DNA of 64,000 nucleotides, taken from positions 1 to 64,000 of the forward strand of contig NC_051062.1 of the NCBI RefSeq assembly GCF_904848185.1, in the 5' to 3' direction. A program made the translations under genes and the position numbers. Numbering within the stretch: position 1 is the stretch's first letter; every line of letters starts with the position of its first letter. The notes below the pieces were generated by a model, which searched no databases, was not told the DNA's origin, and saw only the letters and a list, made by a program, of their open reading frames with translations. The stretch comes from Acanthopagrus latus. Taxonomy: Eukaryota > Chordata > Actinopteri > Spariformes > Sparidae. Positions 1 to 13,379 of the stretch are shown one piece after another.

Positions 1-3000
1 GCTGGGAGCTTGTTTTAGGGAGTTAGAGCAGATTCATCTGTATTCAAGCCAAAAATGCTTTCTCAGCTTAGATTTTGCTCAAAATGTATGAATTTGACCT
101 AAACATGATGTGGAAACATGGTTTCACTTGTTTCCTCACTCATTTCAGTCAGACGTCTTTACTTGCCAAATCAAGCGTTTCAGGCGCTGGGAGCTTGTTT
201 TAGGCAGTTAGAGCAGATTCATCTGTATTCAAGCCAAAAATGCTTTCTCAGCTTAGATTTTGCTCAAAATGTATGAATTTGACCTAAACATGATGTGGAA
301 ACATGGTTTCACTTGTTTCCTCACTCATTTCAGTCAGACGTCTTTACTTGCCAAATCAAGCGTTTCAGGGCGCTGGGAGCTTGTTTTAGGGAGTTAGAGC
401 AGATTCATCTGTATTCAAGCCAAAAATGCTTTCTCAGCTTAGATTTTGCTCAAAATGTATGAATTTGACCTAAACATGATGTGGAAACATGGTTTCACTT
501 GTTTCATCACTCATTTCAGTCAGACGTCTTTACTTGCCAAATCAAGCGTTTCAGGGCGCTGGGAGCTTGTTTGACGGAGTTAGAGCAGATTCATCTGTAT
601 TCAAGCCAAAAATGCTTTCTCAGCTTAGATTTTGCTCAAAATGTATGAATTTGACCTAAACATGATGTGGAAACATGGTTTCACTTGTTTCATCACTCAT
701 TTCAGTCAGACGTCTTTACTTGCCAAATCAAGCGTTTCAGGGCGCTGGGAGCTTGTTTGACGGAGTTAGAGCAGATTCATCTGTATTCAAGCCAAAAATG
801 CTTTCTCAGCTTAGATTTTGCTCAAAATGTATGAATTTGACCTAAACATGATGTGGAAACATGGTTTCACTTGTTTCATCACTCATTTCAGTCAGACGTC
901 TTTACTTGCCAAATCAAGCGTTTCAGGCGCTGGGAGCTTGTTTGACGGAGTTAGAGCAGATTCATCTGTATTCAAGCCAAAAATGCTTTCTCAGCTTAGA
1001 TTTTGCTCAAAATGTATGAATTTGACCTAAACATGATGTGGAAACATGGTTTCACTTGTTTCCTCACTCATTTCAGTCAGACGTCTTTACTTGCCAAATC
1101 AAGCGTTTCAGGGCGCTGGGAGCTTGTTTTAGGGAGTTAGAGCAGATTCATCTGTATTCAAGCCAAAAATGCTTTCTCAGCTTAGATTTTGCTCAAAATG
1201 TATGAATTTGACCTAAACATGATGTGGAAACATGGTTTCACTTGTTTCCTCACTCATTTCAGTCAGACGTCTTTACTTGCCAAATCAAGCGTTTCAGGGC
1301 GCTGGGAGCTTGTTTTAGGGAGTTAGAGCAGATTCATCTGTATTCAAGCCAAAAATGCTTTCTCAGCTTAGATTTTGCTCAAAATGTATGAATTTGACCT
1401 AAACATGATGTGGAAACATGGTTTCACTTGTTTCCTCACTCATTTCAGTCAGACGTCTTTACTTGCCAAATCAAGCGTTTCAGGGCGCTGGGAGCTTGTT
1501 TTAGGGAGTTAGAGCAGATTCATCTGTATTCAAGCCAAAAATGCTTTCTCAGCTTAGATTTTGCTCAAAATGTATGAATTTGACCTAAACATGATGTGGA
1601 AACATGGTTTCACTTGTTTCATCACTCATTTCAGTCAGACGTCTTTACTTGCCAAATCAAGCGTTTCAGGGCGCTGGGAGCTTGTTTTAGGGAGTTAGAG
1701 CAGATTCATCTGTATTCAAGCCAAAAATGCTTTCTCAGCTTAGATTTTGCTCAAAATGTATGAATTTGACCTAAACATGATGTGGAAACATGGTTTCACT
1801 TGTTTCCTCACTCATTTCAGTCAGACGTCTTTACTTGCCAAATCAAGCGTTTCAGGGCGCTGGGAGCTTGTTTGACGGAGTTAGAGCAGATTCATCTGTA
1901 TTCAAGCCAAAAATGCTTTCTCAGCTTAGATTTTGCTCAAAATGTATGAATTTGACCTAAACATGATGTGGAAACATGGTTTCACTTGTTTCATCACTCA
2001 TTTCAGTCAGACGTCTTTACTTGCCAAATCAAGCGTTTCAGGGCGCTGGGAGCTTGTTTTACGGAGTTAGAGCAGATTCATCTGTATTCAAGCCAAAAAT
2101 GCTTTCTCAGCTTAGATTTTGCTCAAAATGTATGAATTTGACCTAAACATGATGTGGAAACATGGTTTCACTTGTTTCATCACTCATTTCAGTCAGACGT
2201 CTTTACTTGCCAAATCAAGCGTTTCAGGGCGCTGGGAGCTTGTTTTAGGGAGTTAGAGCAGATTCATCTGTATTCAAGCCAAAAATGCTTTCTCAGCTTA
2301 GATTTTGCTCAAAATGTATGAATTTGACCTAAACATGATGTGGAAACATGGTTTCACTTGTTTCATCACTCATTTCAGTCAGACGTCTTTACTTGCCAAA
2401 TCAAGCGTTTCAGGGCGCTGGGAGCTTGTTTTACGGAGTTAGAGCAGATTCATCTGTATTCAAGCCAAAAATGCTTTCTCAGCTTAGATTTTGCTCAAAA
2501 TGTATGAATTTGACCTAAACATGATGTGGAAACATGGTTTCACTTGTTTCATCACTCATTTCAGTCAGACGTCTTTACTTGCCAAATCAAGCGTTTCAGA
2601 GCGCTGGGAGCTTGTTTGACGGAGTTAGAGCAGATTCATCTGTATTCAAGCCAAAAATGCTTTCTCAGCTTAGATTTTGCTCAAAATGTATGAATTTGAC
2701 CTAAACATGATGTGGAAACATGGTTTCACTTGTTTCCTCACTCATTTCAGTCAGACGTCTTTACTTGCCAAATCAAGCGTTTCAGGGCGCTGGGAGCTTG
2801 TTTTAGGGAGTTAGAGCAGATTCATCTGTATTCAAGCCAAAAATGCTTTCTCAGCTTAGATTTTGCTCAAAATGTATGAATTTGACCTAAACATGATGTG
2901 GAAACATGGTTTCACTTGTTTCATCACTCATTTCAGTCAGACGTCTTTACTTGCCAAATCAAGCGTTTCAGGGCGCTGGGAGCTTGTTTTAGGGAGTTAG

Positions 3001-6000
3001 AGCAGATTCATCTGTATTCAAGCCAAAAATGCTTTCTCAGCTTAGATTTTGCTCAAAATGTATGAATTTGACGTATAAACATGATGTGGAAACATGGTTT
3101 CACTTGTTTCATCACTCATTTCAGTCAGACGTCTTTACTTGCCAAATCAAGCGTTTCAGGGCGCTGGGAGCTTGTTTTAGGGAGTTAGAGCAGATTCATC
3201 TGTATTCAAGCCAAAAATGCTTTCTCAGCTTAGATTTTGCTCAAAATGTATGAATTTGACCTAAACATGATGTGGAAACATGGTTTCACTTGTTTCATCA
3301 CTCATTTCAGTCAGACGTGTTTTCTTGCCAAATCAAGCGATTTAGAGCGCTGGGATCTTGTTTGACGGAGTTAGAGCAGATTCATCTGTATTCAAGCCAA
3401 AAATGCTTTCTCAGCTTAGATTTTGCTCAAAATGTATGAATTTGACGTATAAACATGATGTGGAAACATGGTTTCACTTGTTTCATCACTCATTTCAGTC
3501 AGACGTCTTTACTTGCCAAATCAAGCGTTTCAGGGCGCTGGGAGCTTGTTTTAGGGAGTTAGAGCAGATTCATCTGTATTCAAGCCAAAAATGCTTTCTC
3601 AGCTTAGATTTTGCTCAAAATGTATGAATTTGACCTAAACATGATGTGGAAACATGGTTTCACTTGTTTCATCACTCATTTCAGTCAGACGTGTTTTCTT
3701 GCCAAATCAAGCGATTTAGAGCGCTGGGAGCTTGTTTGACGGAGTTAGAGCAGATTCATCTGTATTCAAGCCAAAAATGCTTTCTCAGCTTAGATTTTGC
3801 TCAAAATGTATGAATTTGACGTATAAACATGATGTGGAAACATGGTTTCACTTGTTTCATCACTCATTTCAGTCAGACGTCTTTACTTGCCAAATCAAGC
3901 GTTTCAGGGCGCTGGGAGCTTGTTTTAGGGAGTTAGAGCAGATTCATCTGTATTCAAGCCAAAAATGCTTTCTCAGCTTAGATTTTGCTCAAAATGTATG
4001 AATTTGACCTAAACATGATGTGGAAACATGGTTTCACTTGTTTCATCATTGTTTTCATTAAGACGTGTTTTCTTGCCAAATCAAGCGATTTAGAGCGCTT
4101 AGGGAGTTAGAGAAGATTCATCTGTATTCAAGCCAAAAATGCTTTCTCAGCTTAGATTTTGCTCAAAATTTATGAATTTGACCTAAACATAATGTGGAAA
4201 CATGGTTTCACTTGTTTCATCATTCATTTCATTCAGACGTCTTTTCTTGCCAAATCAAGCGATTTAAAACGCTGTGAGCTTGTTTGACGGAGTTAGAGCA
4301 GCTTCATCTGTATTCAAGCCAAAAACGCTTTCTCAGCTTAGATTTTGCTCAAAATGTATGGATTTGACCTCAACATAGTGTGGATACATGGTTTCACTTG
4401 TTTCAACATTGTTTTCATTAAGACGTGTTTTCTTGCCAAATCAAGCGATTTAGAGCGCTTAGGCAGTTAGAGAAGATTCATCTGTATTCAAGCCAAAAAT
4501 GCTTTCTCAGCTTAGATTTTCCTCAAAATGTATGAATTTGACCTAAACATGGGTTGGAAACATGGTTTCACTTGTTTCATCATTCATTTCAGTCAGACGT
4601 CTTTTCTTGCCAAATCAAGCGATTTCGAGCGCTGGGAGATTGTTTGACGGAGTTAGAGCAGCTTCATCTGTATTCAAGCCAAAAACGCTTTCTCAGCTTA
4701 GTTGTTGCTCAAAATGTATGAATTTGACCTCAACATAGTGTGGAAAGAAGGTTTCACTTGTTTCATCATTCATTTCAGTCAGACGTCTTTTCTTGCCAAA
4801 TCAAGCGATTTATAGCGCTTAGGGAGTTAGAGAAGATTCATCTGTATTCAAGCCAAAAATGCTTTCTCAGCTTAGATTTTGCTCAAAATGTATGAATTTG
4901 ACCTCAACATAGTGTGGAAAGAAGGTTTCACTTGTTTCATCATTCATTTCAGTCAGACGTCTTTTCCTGCCAAATCAAGCGATTTAAAGCGCTGGGAGGT
5001 TGTTTGACGGAGTTAGAGCAGCTTCATCTGTATTCAAGCCAAAAACGCTTTCTCAGCTTAGTTGTTGCTCAAAATGTATGAATTTGACCTCAACATAGTG
5101 TGGAAAGAAGGTTTCACTTGTTTCATCATTCATTTCAGTCAGACGTCTTTTCCTGCCAAATCAAGCGATTTAAAGCGCTGGGAGGTTGTTTGACGGAGTT
5201 AGAGCAGCTTCATCTGTATTCAAGCCAAAAACGCTTTCTCAGCTTAGATTTTGTTCAAAATGTATGAATTTGACCTCAACATAGTGTGGATACATGGTTT
5301 CACTTGTTTCAACATTGTTTTCATTAAGACGTGTTTTCTTGCCAAATCAAGCGATTTAGAGCGCTTAGGGAGTTACAGAAGATTCATCTGTATTCAAGCC
5401 AAAAATGCTTTCTCAGCTTAGGTTTTGCTCAAAATTTATGAATTTGACCTCAACATAGTGTGGAAAGAAGGTTTCACTTGTTTCATCATTCATTCCAGTC
5501 AGACGTCTTTTCCTGCCAAATCAAGCGATTTAAAGCGCTGGGAGCTTGTTTGACGGAGTTAGAGCAGCTTCATCTGTATTCAAGCCAAAAACGCTTTCTC
5601 AGCTTAGATTTTGCTCAAAATGTATGAATTTGACCTCACCATAGTGTGGATGCATGGTTTCACTTGTTTCAACATTGTTTTCATTAAGACGTGTTTTCTT
5701 GCCAAATCAAGCGATTTAGAGCGCTTAGGGAGTTAGAGCAGATTCATCTGTATTCAAGCCAAAAATGCTTTCTCAGCTTATATTTTGCTCAAAATGTATG
5801 AATTTGACCTCAACATAGTGTGGAAAGAAGGTTTCACTTGTTTTATCATTCATTTCAGTCAGACGTCTTTTCCTGCCAAATCAAGCGATTTAAAGCGCTG
5901 GGAGCTTGTTTGACGGAGTTAGAGCAGCTTCATTTGTATTCAAGCCGAAAACGCTTTCTCAGCTTAGATTTTGCTCAAAATGTATGAATTTGACCTCAAC

Positions 6001-7777
6001 ATAGTGTGGAAAGAAGGTTTCACTTGTTTCATCATTCATTTCAGTCAGACGTCTTTTCTTGCCAAATCAAGCGATTTAGAGCGCTTAGGGAGTTAGAGAA
6101 GATTCATCTGTATTCAAGCCAAAAATGCTTTCTCAGCTTAGATTTTGCTCAAAATGTATGAACTTGACCTCAACATAGTGTGGATACATGGTTTCACTTG
6201 TTTCAACATTGTTTTCATTAAGACGTGTTTTCTTGCCAAATCAAGCGATTTAGAGCGCTGGGAGCTTTTTTTAGGGAGTTAGAGCAGATTCATATGTATT
6301 CAAGCCAAAAATGCTTTCTCAGCTTAGATTTTGCTCAAAATGTATGAATTTGACCTAAACATAGTGTGGAAACATGGTTTCACTTGTTTCATCACTCATT
6401 TCAGTTAGACGTCTTCACTTGCCAAATCAAGCGTTTCAGGGCGCTGGGAGCTTGTTTTAGGCAGTTAGAGCAGATTCATCTGTATTCAAGCCAAAAAATG
6501 CTTTCACACCTTAGATTTTGCTCAAAATGTATGAATTTGACCTAAACATAGTGTGGATACATGTTTTCACTTGTTTCATCATTCATTTCAGTCAGACGTG
6601 TTTTCTTGCCAAATCAAGCGATTTAGAGCGCTGGGAGCTTGTTTGACGGAGTTAGAGCAGATTCATCTGTATTCTAGCCAAAAATGCTTTCTCAGCAGAG
6701 ATTTTCCTCAAAATGTATGAATTTGACCAAAACATAGGGTGGAAACATGGTTTCACTTGTTTCATCATTCATTTCAGTCAGACGTCTTTTCTTGCCAAAT
6801 CAAGCGATTTAACGCGCTGGGAGCTTGTTTGACGGAGTTAGAGCAGCTTCATCTGTATTCAAGCCAAAAACGCTTTCTCAGCTTAGATTTTGCTCAAAAT
6901 GTATGAATTTGACCTCAACATAGTGTGGAAAGAAGGTTTCACTTGTTTCATCATTCATTTCAGTCAGACGTCTTTTCTTGCCAAATCAAGCGATTTAAAG
7001 CGCTTAGGGAGTTAGAGCAGATTCATCTGTATTCAAGCCAAAAATGCTTTCTCAGCATAGATTTTGCTCAAAATGTATGAATTTGACCTAAACATAGTGT
7101 GGAAACATGGTTTCACTTGTTTCATCATTCATTTCAGTCAGACGTCTTTTCTTGCCAAATCAAGCGATTTCGAGCGCTGGGAGCTTGTTTGACGGAGTTA
7201 GAGCAGATTCATCTGTATTCAAGCCAAAAATGCTTTCTCAGCTTAGATTTTCCTCAAAATGTATGAATTTGACCTCAACATAGTGTGGATACATGGTTTC
7301 ACTTGTTTCAACATTGTTTTCATTAAGACGTGTTTTCTTGCCAAATCAAGCGATTTAGAGCGCTGGGAGCTTGTTTGACGGAGTTAGAGCAGATTCATCT
7401 GTATTCAAGCCAAAAATGCTTTCTCAGCTTAGATTTTGCTCAAAATGTATGAATTTGACCTCAACATAGTGTGGAAAGAAGGTTTCACTTGTTTCATCAT
7501 TCATTTCAGTCAGACGTCTTTTCTTGCCAAATCAAGCGATTTAAAGCGCTGGGAGCTTGTTTGACGGAGTTAGAGCAGCTTCATCTGTATTCAAGCCAAA
7601 AATGCTTTCTCAGCTTAGATTTTGCTCAAAATGTATGAATTTGACCTCAACATAGTGTGGATACATGGTTTCACTTGTTTCAACATTGTTTTCATTAAGA
7701 CGTGTTTTCTTGCCAAATCAAGCGATTTAGAGCGCTTAGGGAGTTAGAGCAGATTCATCTGTATTCAAGCCAAAAAT
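1..7777. repeat. Tandem satellite array, ~186-bp monomer, about 42 copies
   Basis: The same unit, starting GCTGGGAGCTTGTTT and ending in CAAATCAAGCGTTTCAG, recurs at 1, 186, 372, 558, 744 and so on, giving steps of 185-186 bp. From 1 to about 4000 the copies are nearly identical, differing at a few diagnostic sites (TTTTAGGGAG versus TTTGACGGAG, TTTCCTCACT versus TTTCATCACT). From about 4040 to 7777 they are more diverged. The array breaks off in mid-monomer at CAAGCCAAAAATG, where the right-hand transposon begins. Monomer length and A+T richness fit a centromeric or pericentromeric satellite, but that role is inference. Short open frames inside it are repeats of the monomer, not genes. Confidence 0.97.
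4040..7777. repeat. Diverged, dimeric higher-order part of the satellite
   Basis: Two monomer types tend to alternate. One keeps GCTGGGAGCTTGTTTGACGGAG. The other lacks about 11 bp and reads GAGCGCTTAGGGAGTTAG. The short type recurs about every 360 bp (near 4096, 4456 and 4816), consistent with a 174 + 186 bp dimer. Linked variants (GTGTTTTCTTGCC, AACATTGTTTTCATTAAGACG, GTGTGGAAAGAAGG) travel with particular monomer types. A separate 374-bp dimer marked by GACGTATAAACATG occurs at about 3060-4000. Confidence 0.75.
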
Positions 7778-7849
7778 GTTTTAAAATAAATTATTTCAAA
7801 ATTTTCAGATTATGAGTGTGAACTAATCAAAAGTGATTAATAATTAAAT
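7778..7849 (+). repeat. Left terminal inverted repeat of the KDZ element
   Basis: This matches the reverse complement of 22281-22351 with short gaps. Shared blocks in order are GTTTTAA, ATTTCAAAATT, GTGTGAACT (GAATGTGAACT on the other arm), AAAGTGATTAATA and TTAAA. It starts directly where the satellite monomer is interrupted. Confidence 0.75.
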
Positions 7850-7959
7850 CGGTGTCTAAAAACATCAACCTTTAGCTTCAGCTTGCTGTAAGCGATAGGT
7901 CAGCAGCTTTAAAGCTCGGTGATTGGATGCTTTAATCGCAGTGCACCTTGGGAGTCGTA

Positions 7960-8018
7960 GTAAACGTGATTCATGTCGGGACTCTGGAACATCCTTAACT
8001 GACTCTTGCCAGACCCAG
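7960..8018 (+). other. Probable non-coding first exon and promoter of the chromo-like gene
   Basis: A G+C-richer patch next to the left inverted repeat ends in CAGACCCAG|GTAAGT, a strong donor at 8018. The first coding exon has its acceptor at 8904 (TTTATTTGCAG), one base before the ATG at 8906, so a 5' UTR exon is required upstream. The exon start is not defined and no TATA box is obvious. Confidence 0.5.
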
Positions 8019-8905
8019 GTAAGTTGTCATGAACTCTCCTAATCAATATAATGTCGACAAAAATACAAGCATAACAAAAATGAAATATCTCGTTAAGAGC
8101 ACTTTGTTAAAGAGAGAGAGAGTGAGAAACTTCAGGAGAACATCCTCTGTAACATTTTGCCTTTTGCAACGTGTGTTCATTTGAAAGCTTTTTGCTTGGC
8201 TAGCTAGCTTACTAACGTACAGTATTAACAATGTAGTAGTTGCTAAAAATGGCTTCATCTGAAGGGCCAGAACTGTTTAAGTACAATTGCACTAGTTAGC
8301 TGCATCTCCTATAGAAACAAAAGGCACTGATAATGTTAAGATACACACTAAAACAATAACTCTCAAAGTCTTCAAATTGACACGTTAATGACAAGTTCCC
8401 ATGCTACAAAATAGACATTTCATTCAAAACTTTATTAGTATTGTTATATTTGCCATTGCATATTAAGCTGATTTAAAAAAAAAAAAATGATTGCACTGTA
8501 TGGCAGTCATTCCAGTTAGTCTACAGTATACATAATCTCAGCATCCAGTGATTGGTTACTGATTTCCTGCTGCTTTTATTGTCTGTCTCAGCCCATTGCA
8601 GCATTACATGTGTATTTAGCAATAACTAACTGCTTAATAAAATATTCTCCAGATTTTTTTTTAAATAAGAAATCAGAGATAGGCCCATATTTAGAGTGTA
8701 TGCAGCAAGCTACAGTAAAACGAATGTCATACTGAAGATTTAAACCAGTGGAAGTTTACACACTATGTCCAGTATTGACAACATATTACATCTTCTATCA
8801 CTCAATTTGCAAAAGGACTATTATGCATGAATATACATGCACTGTAATCACCCGACAGCAAACATATCTGAGATAATCCCTCTATGTTGCACTTTTATTT
8901 GCAGA

Positions 8906-11900
8906 ATGACAAAGCCCAAAACAAGGCCGTGCCCCTCCTGTCAGGTCCCAAATTCCCTTGTGAGGAAGACCTGTGTCCAGTGTGTGAGCACTCTTAAAAT
9001 TAATGAAGAATTTCAAAAAAAAAAAAAGCAAAGCTGGAGGACAGTGAGTGGGCATCATCCGTCAAAAAAAACAGGAACTCCAGCAGGATCATCAAGTCGG
9101 CCCAGCTATCTGTGAGTCTTAATCACTATAGTTTAACAAGGGGTTTGGCTTCTCAGACATGGTGATCTTGTTTGTCAATCAATCTTGCTTTCAGTAAATG
9201 TTAAAACCACCATTATGGCTGTAACAAACCATGATTTTTATAAATAACCAATACACCTGTTACACTTTCACCTAATAACCTAATGTATGAAATATCTAAA
9301 TATTGTGACGAAATGCACAAAGCTTAGTGGCTAACAGCTGAGCAAAAAGTAATTTAACATTTGCCAAATCAGTGAAGTTGAAGCTCTTGAGTTGGTGCTG
9401 ATTAGCCTCGCTTGTACATGCCTAAACTCCTGTTATGCTAATTTGTCAAGCCAAGGTGTAACTGTGTATATTTTTCTCCACTGTAATCCTTGCAGGTTTT
9501 AAAACTAAATGCCCTTGGACACTCACTGCCCCCTTTTATTTACTGGGCATCAGGGCCGCAATGGGGAGATCTACGGGGACATGTTCCACCACATCTCCCA
9601 AACTGATGGGGTTGTCCAGGACATCATCAAAAAAATGAAAAAACTTTATGAGCACCTCCTGAAAAGTAAGATCATCCTTGCATAGTGTATTGTTCATGGG
9701 CTCTGTGTCACTACATTTTGATGTAACATGTAAATATGTTCCATCTAACCCATTGCAGCATTGACAACTCAGTTAAGTTTATTTACACATGGCAGCTTTA
9801 TTTTATGGAGCCTTATTAGAGAATACAACCTCTGCTGTAGCCTGGAACCAAGGCTGTCATGTTATCAATGTGGACACCAAAATAGTGATATGAGCATACC
9901 ACATTAATGGAAGTGCTATTAATAATTATAGGTCACCTGGTACTCTAATGCCAAGGACACACAGGATACCTAAGCAGCGCATGTGCTTAGTGTTATGGCT
10001 TGTTTTTCATTTTGGCGTCAAACAGGTCAGAGCAGTGACACTGTCGACATGAGCAGTGCAAGTTATGCACGTGTCAAACATGACTGCTGTTGTGCTTCAT
10101 CACGAGATTTGTATTCTTGTCTATTTTACTCTGACACGCACGCGGTTCTCTGCAAAAATAGACCTGGAAATGACCTATAGACAATCATATCAAAATCATA
10201 CCAGCGTGTCACTACAGATTTAATGTCTGTATCTGCAGAATTTATGACACAGACATGACGAGAACACACAACAGGGGAAGGACCAGATTTTTACATTATC
10301 TATTTTCTTTTCTCTCCTCCCTCTCTCACTGCAGCTCTGTCGCTCTTTCAACATGTGTAAGGTAAAATCACATAATCATATTTATTGATAATTTATTTTT
10401 TATTGATGATTTATTTATTGATAATTATCAATTATCAATAAATATACCTGACATTTTTCGATACTCAATAGTACTGAAGCAGTTCGGTCAGTACCATAAA
10501 ACAGACACAGCAGCACAGCAAGGCCACCCACATGCACTGCTCAAGCAGCCTGTGTCCTTGGTTTAAGGGTCAAGCACCATCTCTTCCTTACATTCAAATG
10601 TCAGATGGTTCGCATCACAGCAATGTGTAGTGAGTAATCTCAGTGTTGTCAAATGATATATCATTTTCTCTGAACATCAAACTAAGGATAGCATTGTCAG
10701 AAGAGAATTTCAGTATGTAGTTAGCTGGGTGTATGCATGCACTTACATTTGTGTACAAAATCTTCTTTAAAATGAGTACTTCCTCCAGGTTTCTTTTCAA
10801 CATTTTATTTGCAATATTTGCAGAGTTGTTTGCTCCACAAGCAGCTGGGACACCGGCTGGTCCTGTGCCCCTGGTGGACAACTGTCCACCTGCCCCCCCT
10901 ATGGACAACCAGTCCAGAGCACAAGCAGGACCAGAAGAGGAAGAAGAATTAGTTGTTCTTCACCTTCTACCTGTCATTTCCTCCTCTACTCAGCTTCTTC
11001 CTTCATCCCCCTTCTCCTCTCAGCCTCCTCCTCCTCCTTCCATCTCTCAGCCTCCTCCATCCTCCTTCTCCTCTCAGTCTCCTCCTCCTCCTTCCTTCTC
11101 TCAGCCTCCTCCATCTTCCTTCTCCTCTCAGCCTCCTTCTCCTCCTTCCATCTCTCAGCCTCCTCCATCCTCCTTCTCCTCTCAGTCTCCTCCTCCTCCT
11201 TCCATCTCTCAGCCTCCTCCATCCTCTTTCTCCTCTCAGTCTCCTCCTCCTCCTTCCTTCTCTGAGCCTCCTCCATCTTCCTTCTCCTCTCAGTCTCCTC
11301 CTCCATCTTCCTTTTCTCAGCCTCATCCTCCATCCCCCTCCTCCTCTCAGCCTCCTCCTCCATCCTCCTCTTCCTCTCAGCCTCCTCCTCCATCTTCCTT
11401 CTCCTCTCAGCCTCCTCTTCCATCTCCAGTCTCCTCTCTGTGTCCTGCCTCCTCTTCCAAAAACAGTAAAAGACTCAAACTGAAAGGTTAGATTTCTTCT
11501 ATACTACAAACATGTATTCAAATTATAGGGTTGGGGGTATAGGGTTGCCACTTCAAAACACTTATGACTTCATGTGTTTTTGTTTATTTTAATCATTTTT
11601 TCTTTTTCTAGAATGCAGAAAACACAGGACCCAGAGGGTGTTCATGTATGAAAGCATTGTTGGCAAAAGAGTTTTAAATGTAAGTATGCTCTTTCTTCTT
11701 CTTGGATTTCTTGTAAATACGATGGAAAAACATTTAATGTTCAAAGTCTATTTATTGGTCATTCTACAACACAGGGTTGTATAAGGAAATGCAAAGTGTA
11801 GTCATTTTATGTTTCACAAGACAAAACAAATAATAGTCTAGTTTTGAGGATGGATTGAGAACTCTCCCAGTCTAATGAAAGAAGTTGCTCCATACTCTGG

Positions 11901-13155
11901 TGGTACAGCAGCGGATACTTCTGTATGTTCTTCGTGATGGCAGCAGTGTGAACAGACTGTGGTTGGGGTGGGTGCTGTCTTGAAGTATCCTTTGGGCTCT
12001 GTGCAGGCATCTCACTTCACTGATATTACTGATGCTCTGTAGATGGGTACCAGTGATGTTTTGGGAGGTTTTAATCACCTGCTGCAGAGCCTTCCTGTCC
12101 TGGGCCGTGCACAGACCACACTAATTTGTGATGCTTTCAGTCAGGATGCCCTCTATAGCTCCTCTGAATAAGATGACAATGATTTAGCTCTGAAATCTAG
12201 CCCGCTAAAGTTTTCTTGGAAAGTAGAACCTTTTCTGTGCTCTAATGTTTTTTAACCAGGGTGGTGATGTGTGATGACCATGACAGGTTCCGAGGAAACA
12301 AAACTGTTAACCTGCTCCTTCTCAGCTCCACCAATGTAGACAGGAGTGTGTCTTTTCCTCCTGCTTCCTAAAAGCCACAATCAGCTCCTTGGTTTTGCTG
12401 ATGTTGAGCAGTAGATTGTTATTTGTGCATCACTCTGCAAGACTGTTGATATTCTGCTGATATGAAGTCACTGCTGTTTAAAATACAGCCAATAATGGTG
12501 GTGTCGTCCTCATACTTGACAATATAGTTCTTCTCAATGTCTTTGATTGAAGTCAAGGGTGTAGTGTATATGTATTCTACAGTATTTTGTGTCAAAACGT
12601 TGGAAAGGTTAGTGAAATGTCATTGTATCTTTGTAAATCAAAGTTAAAATTTTATTTTAATTTTATTGCAAGGTATTCAGTTATTTCACAGTACACATAT
12701 CTTTAAGAACTATCTCTGTAAGAAATGCTTGTTTCTCTCATAATTAATTGTGTAATTTTTTTCAGATGCCATGCCTTTCAGGGAAAAGAAGAAGTCAAAG
12801 TGCGGTGGACACCATGCTCTAAGTGGTAAGTTCTTCCTACATTACTATAAACCTGTGTGTTGGAATGGAAACAGGATTTGTGCAGTGGTTGCCATACCAT
12901 TTTAACTTCTCATATTTGCTGAGTAAGTGCTCACAAAGACTTTATTTGCTTTTCAGGAGTACTATAGCATGACATATTGATATGGAAGACATATTTAATA
13001 ATGAACTTAAAAACATGAAATTTCTTACATGTCAGAAGCAAGGTCAACCTTTAACCATTTCCTGTTTATATGTGTTTTTTCTTTCATATCCTGGCAGTGG
13101 CAAGGAATGGGATGACACATGGGAACCAGCCCAACAGTATAGCTGCTCAAAATAA
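8906..13155 (+). CDS. Transposon-encoded zinc-ribbon, proline-rich protein with C-terminal chromo-like domain (402 aa after indel correction)
   Basis: Six coding exons join in phase: 8906-9111, 9496-9665, 10824-11486, 11612-11679, 12782-12825 and 13098-13155. Residues 1-30 carry two CxxC knuckles (CPSC, CVQC). A basic NRNSSR segment and a short alpha/beta-like stretch ending KKMKKLYEHLL follow. Residues ~125-345 are low-complexity Pro/Ser (SSFSSQPPPP repeats). Residues ~356-395 read YESIVGKRVLN, GKEEVKVRW and DDTWEP, the chromodomain pattern (aromatic, basic strand, W, then D-x-TWEP), with an extra CxxC (CSKC) between the strands. Two single-base indels break the frame: a 13-A run at 9015-9027, and one extra G at about 9550. 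They may be decay or assembly errors. Role unknown; histone-tail or satellite-chromatin targeting of the transposon is inference. Confidence 0.7.
11830..12560 (-). mobile_element. LINE reverse-transcriptase 3' fragment inside an intron of the chromo-like gene
   Basis: Reading the minus strand from about 12560 gives VKYEDDTTIIG, the reverse-transcriptase Y-x-DD box (here YEDD). SKTKELIVAFRK and then KALQQVIKTSQNITG follow, ending with CLHRAQRILQDSTHP and LFTLLPSRRTYRSIR. These are the typical end of jockey/Rex1-like fish LINE polymerases. Frames shift between blocks, so it is a dead 5'-truncated copy. It lies between the donor at 11679 and the acceptor at 12781, so it inserted in an intron and leaves the coding exons intact. 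Confidence 0.8.
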
Positions 13156-13379
13156 GTAACTGGTGTTTCCATAAGTTCTGTCCTGTTCTGTTCTGTGTAC
13201 TTAAGTTTATTTACAAATGGCAACTTTATTTTATGGATGTATTTATTTTATTTTATTTCTACTTTATTTTTGTTTGTTCATATTTTTTCAGTTGAAAGAC
13301 TTTTCTCAGTCATACACTGTGAATAACACACATGCACACACACGTGTCACATGTTTCAGATACAGTGGAGAAATTCAGA

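Noticed and set aside
818..4001. Open reading frames of 70-89 aa repeated within the satellite
   Set aside because: They are the same satellite monomers read through, with no start context, splice sites or protein-like composition.
1..7777. CRISPR-like array
   Set aside because: Units are contiguous ~186-bp monomers with no unique spacers, in a eukaryotic genome.
10986..11423. Minus-strand Glu/Arg-rich coiled-coil ORF and an Arg/Gly-rich sibling
   Set aside because: Antisense of the CTCCTCCTCC proline/serine exon, whose splice phases fit the plus strand exactly.
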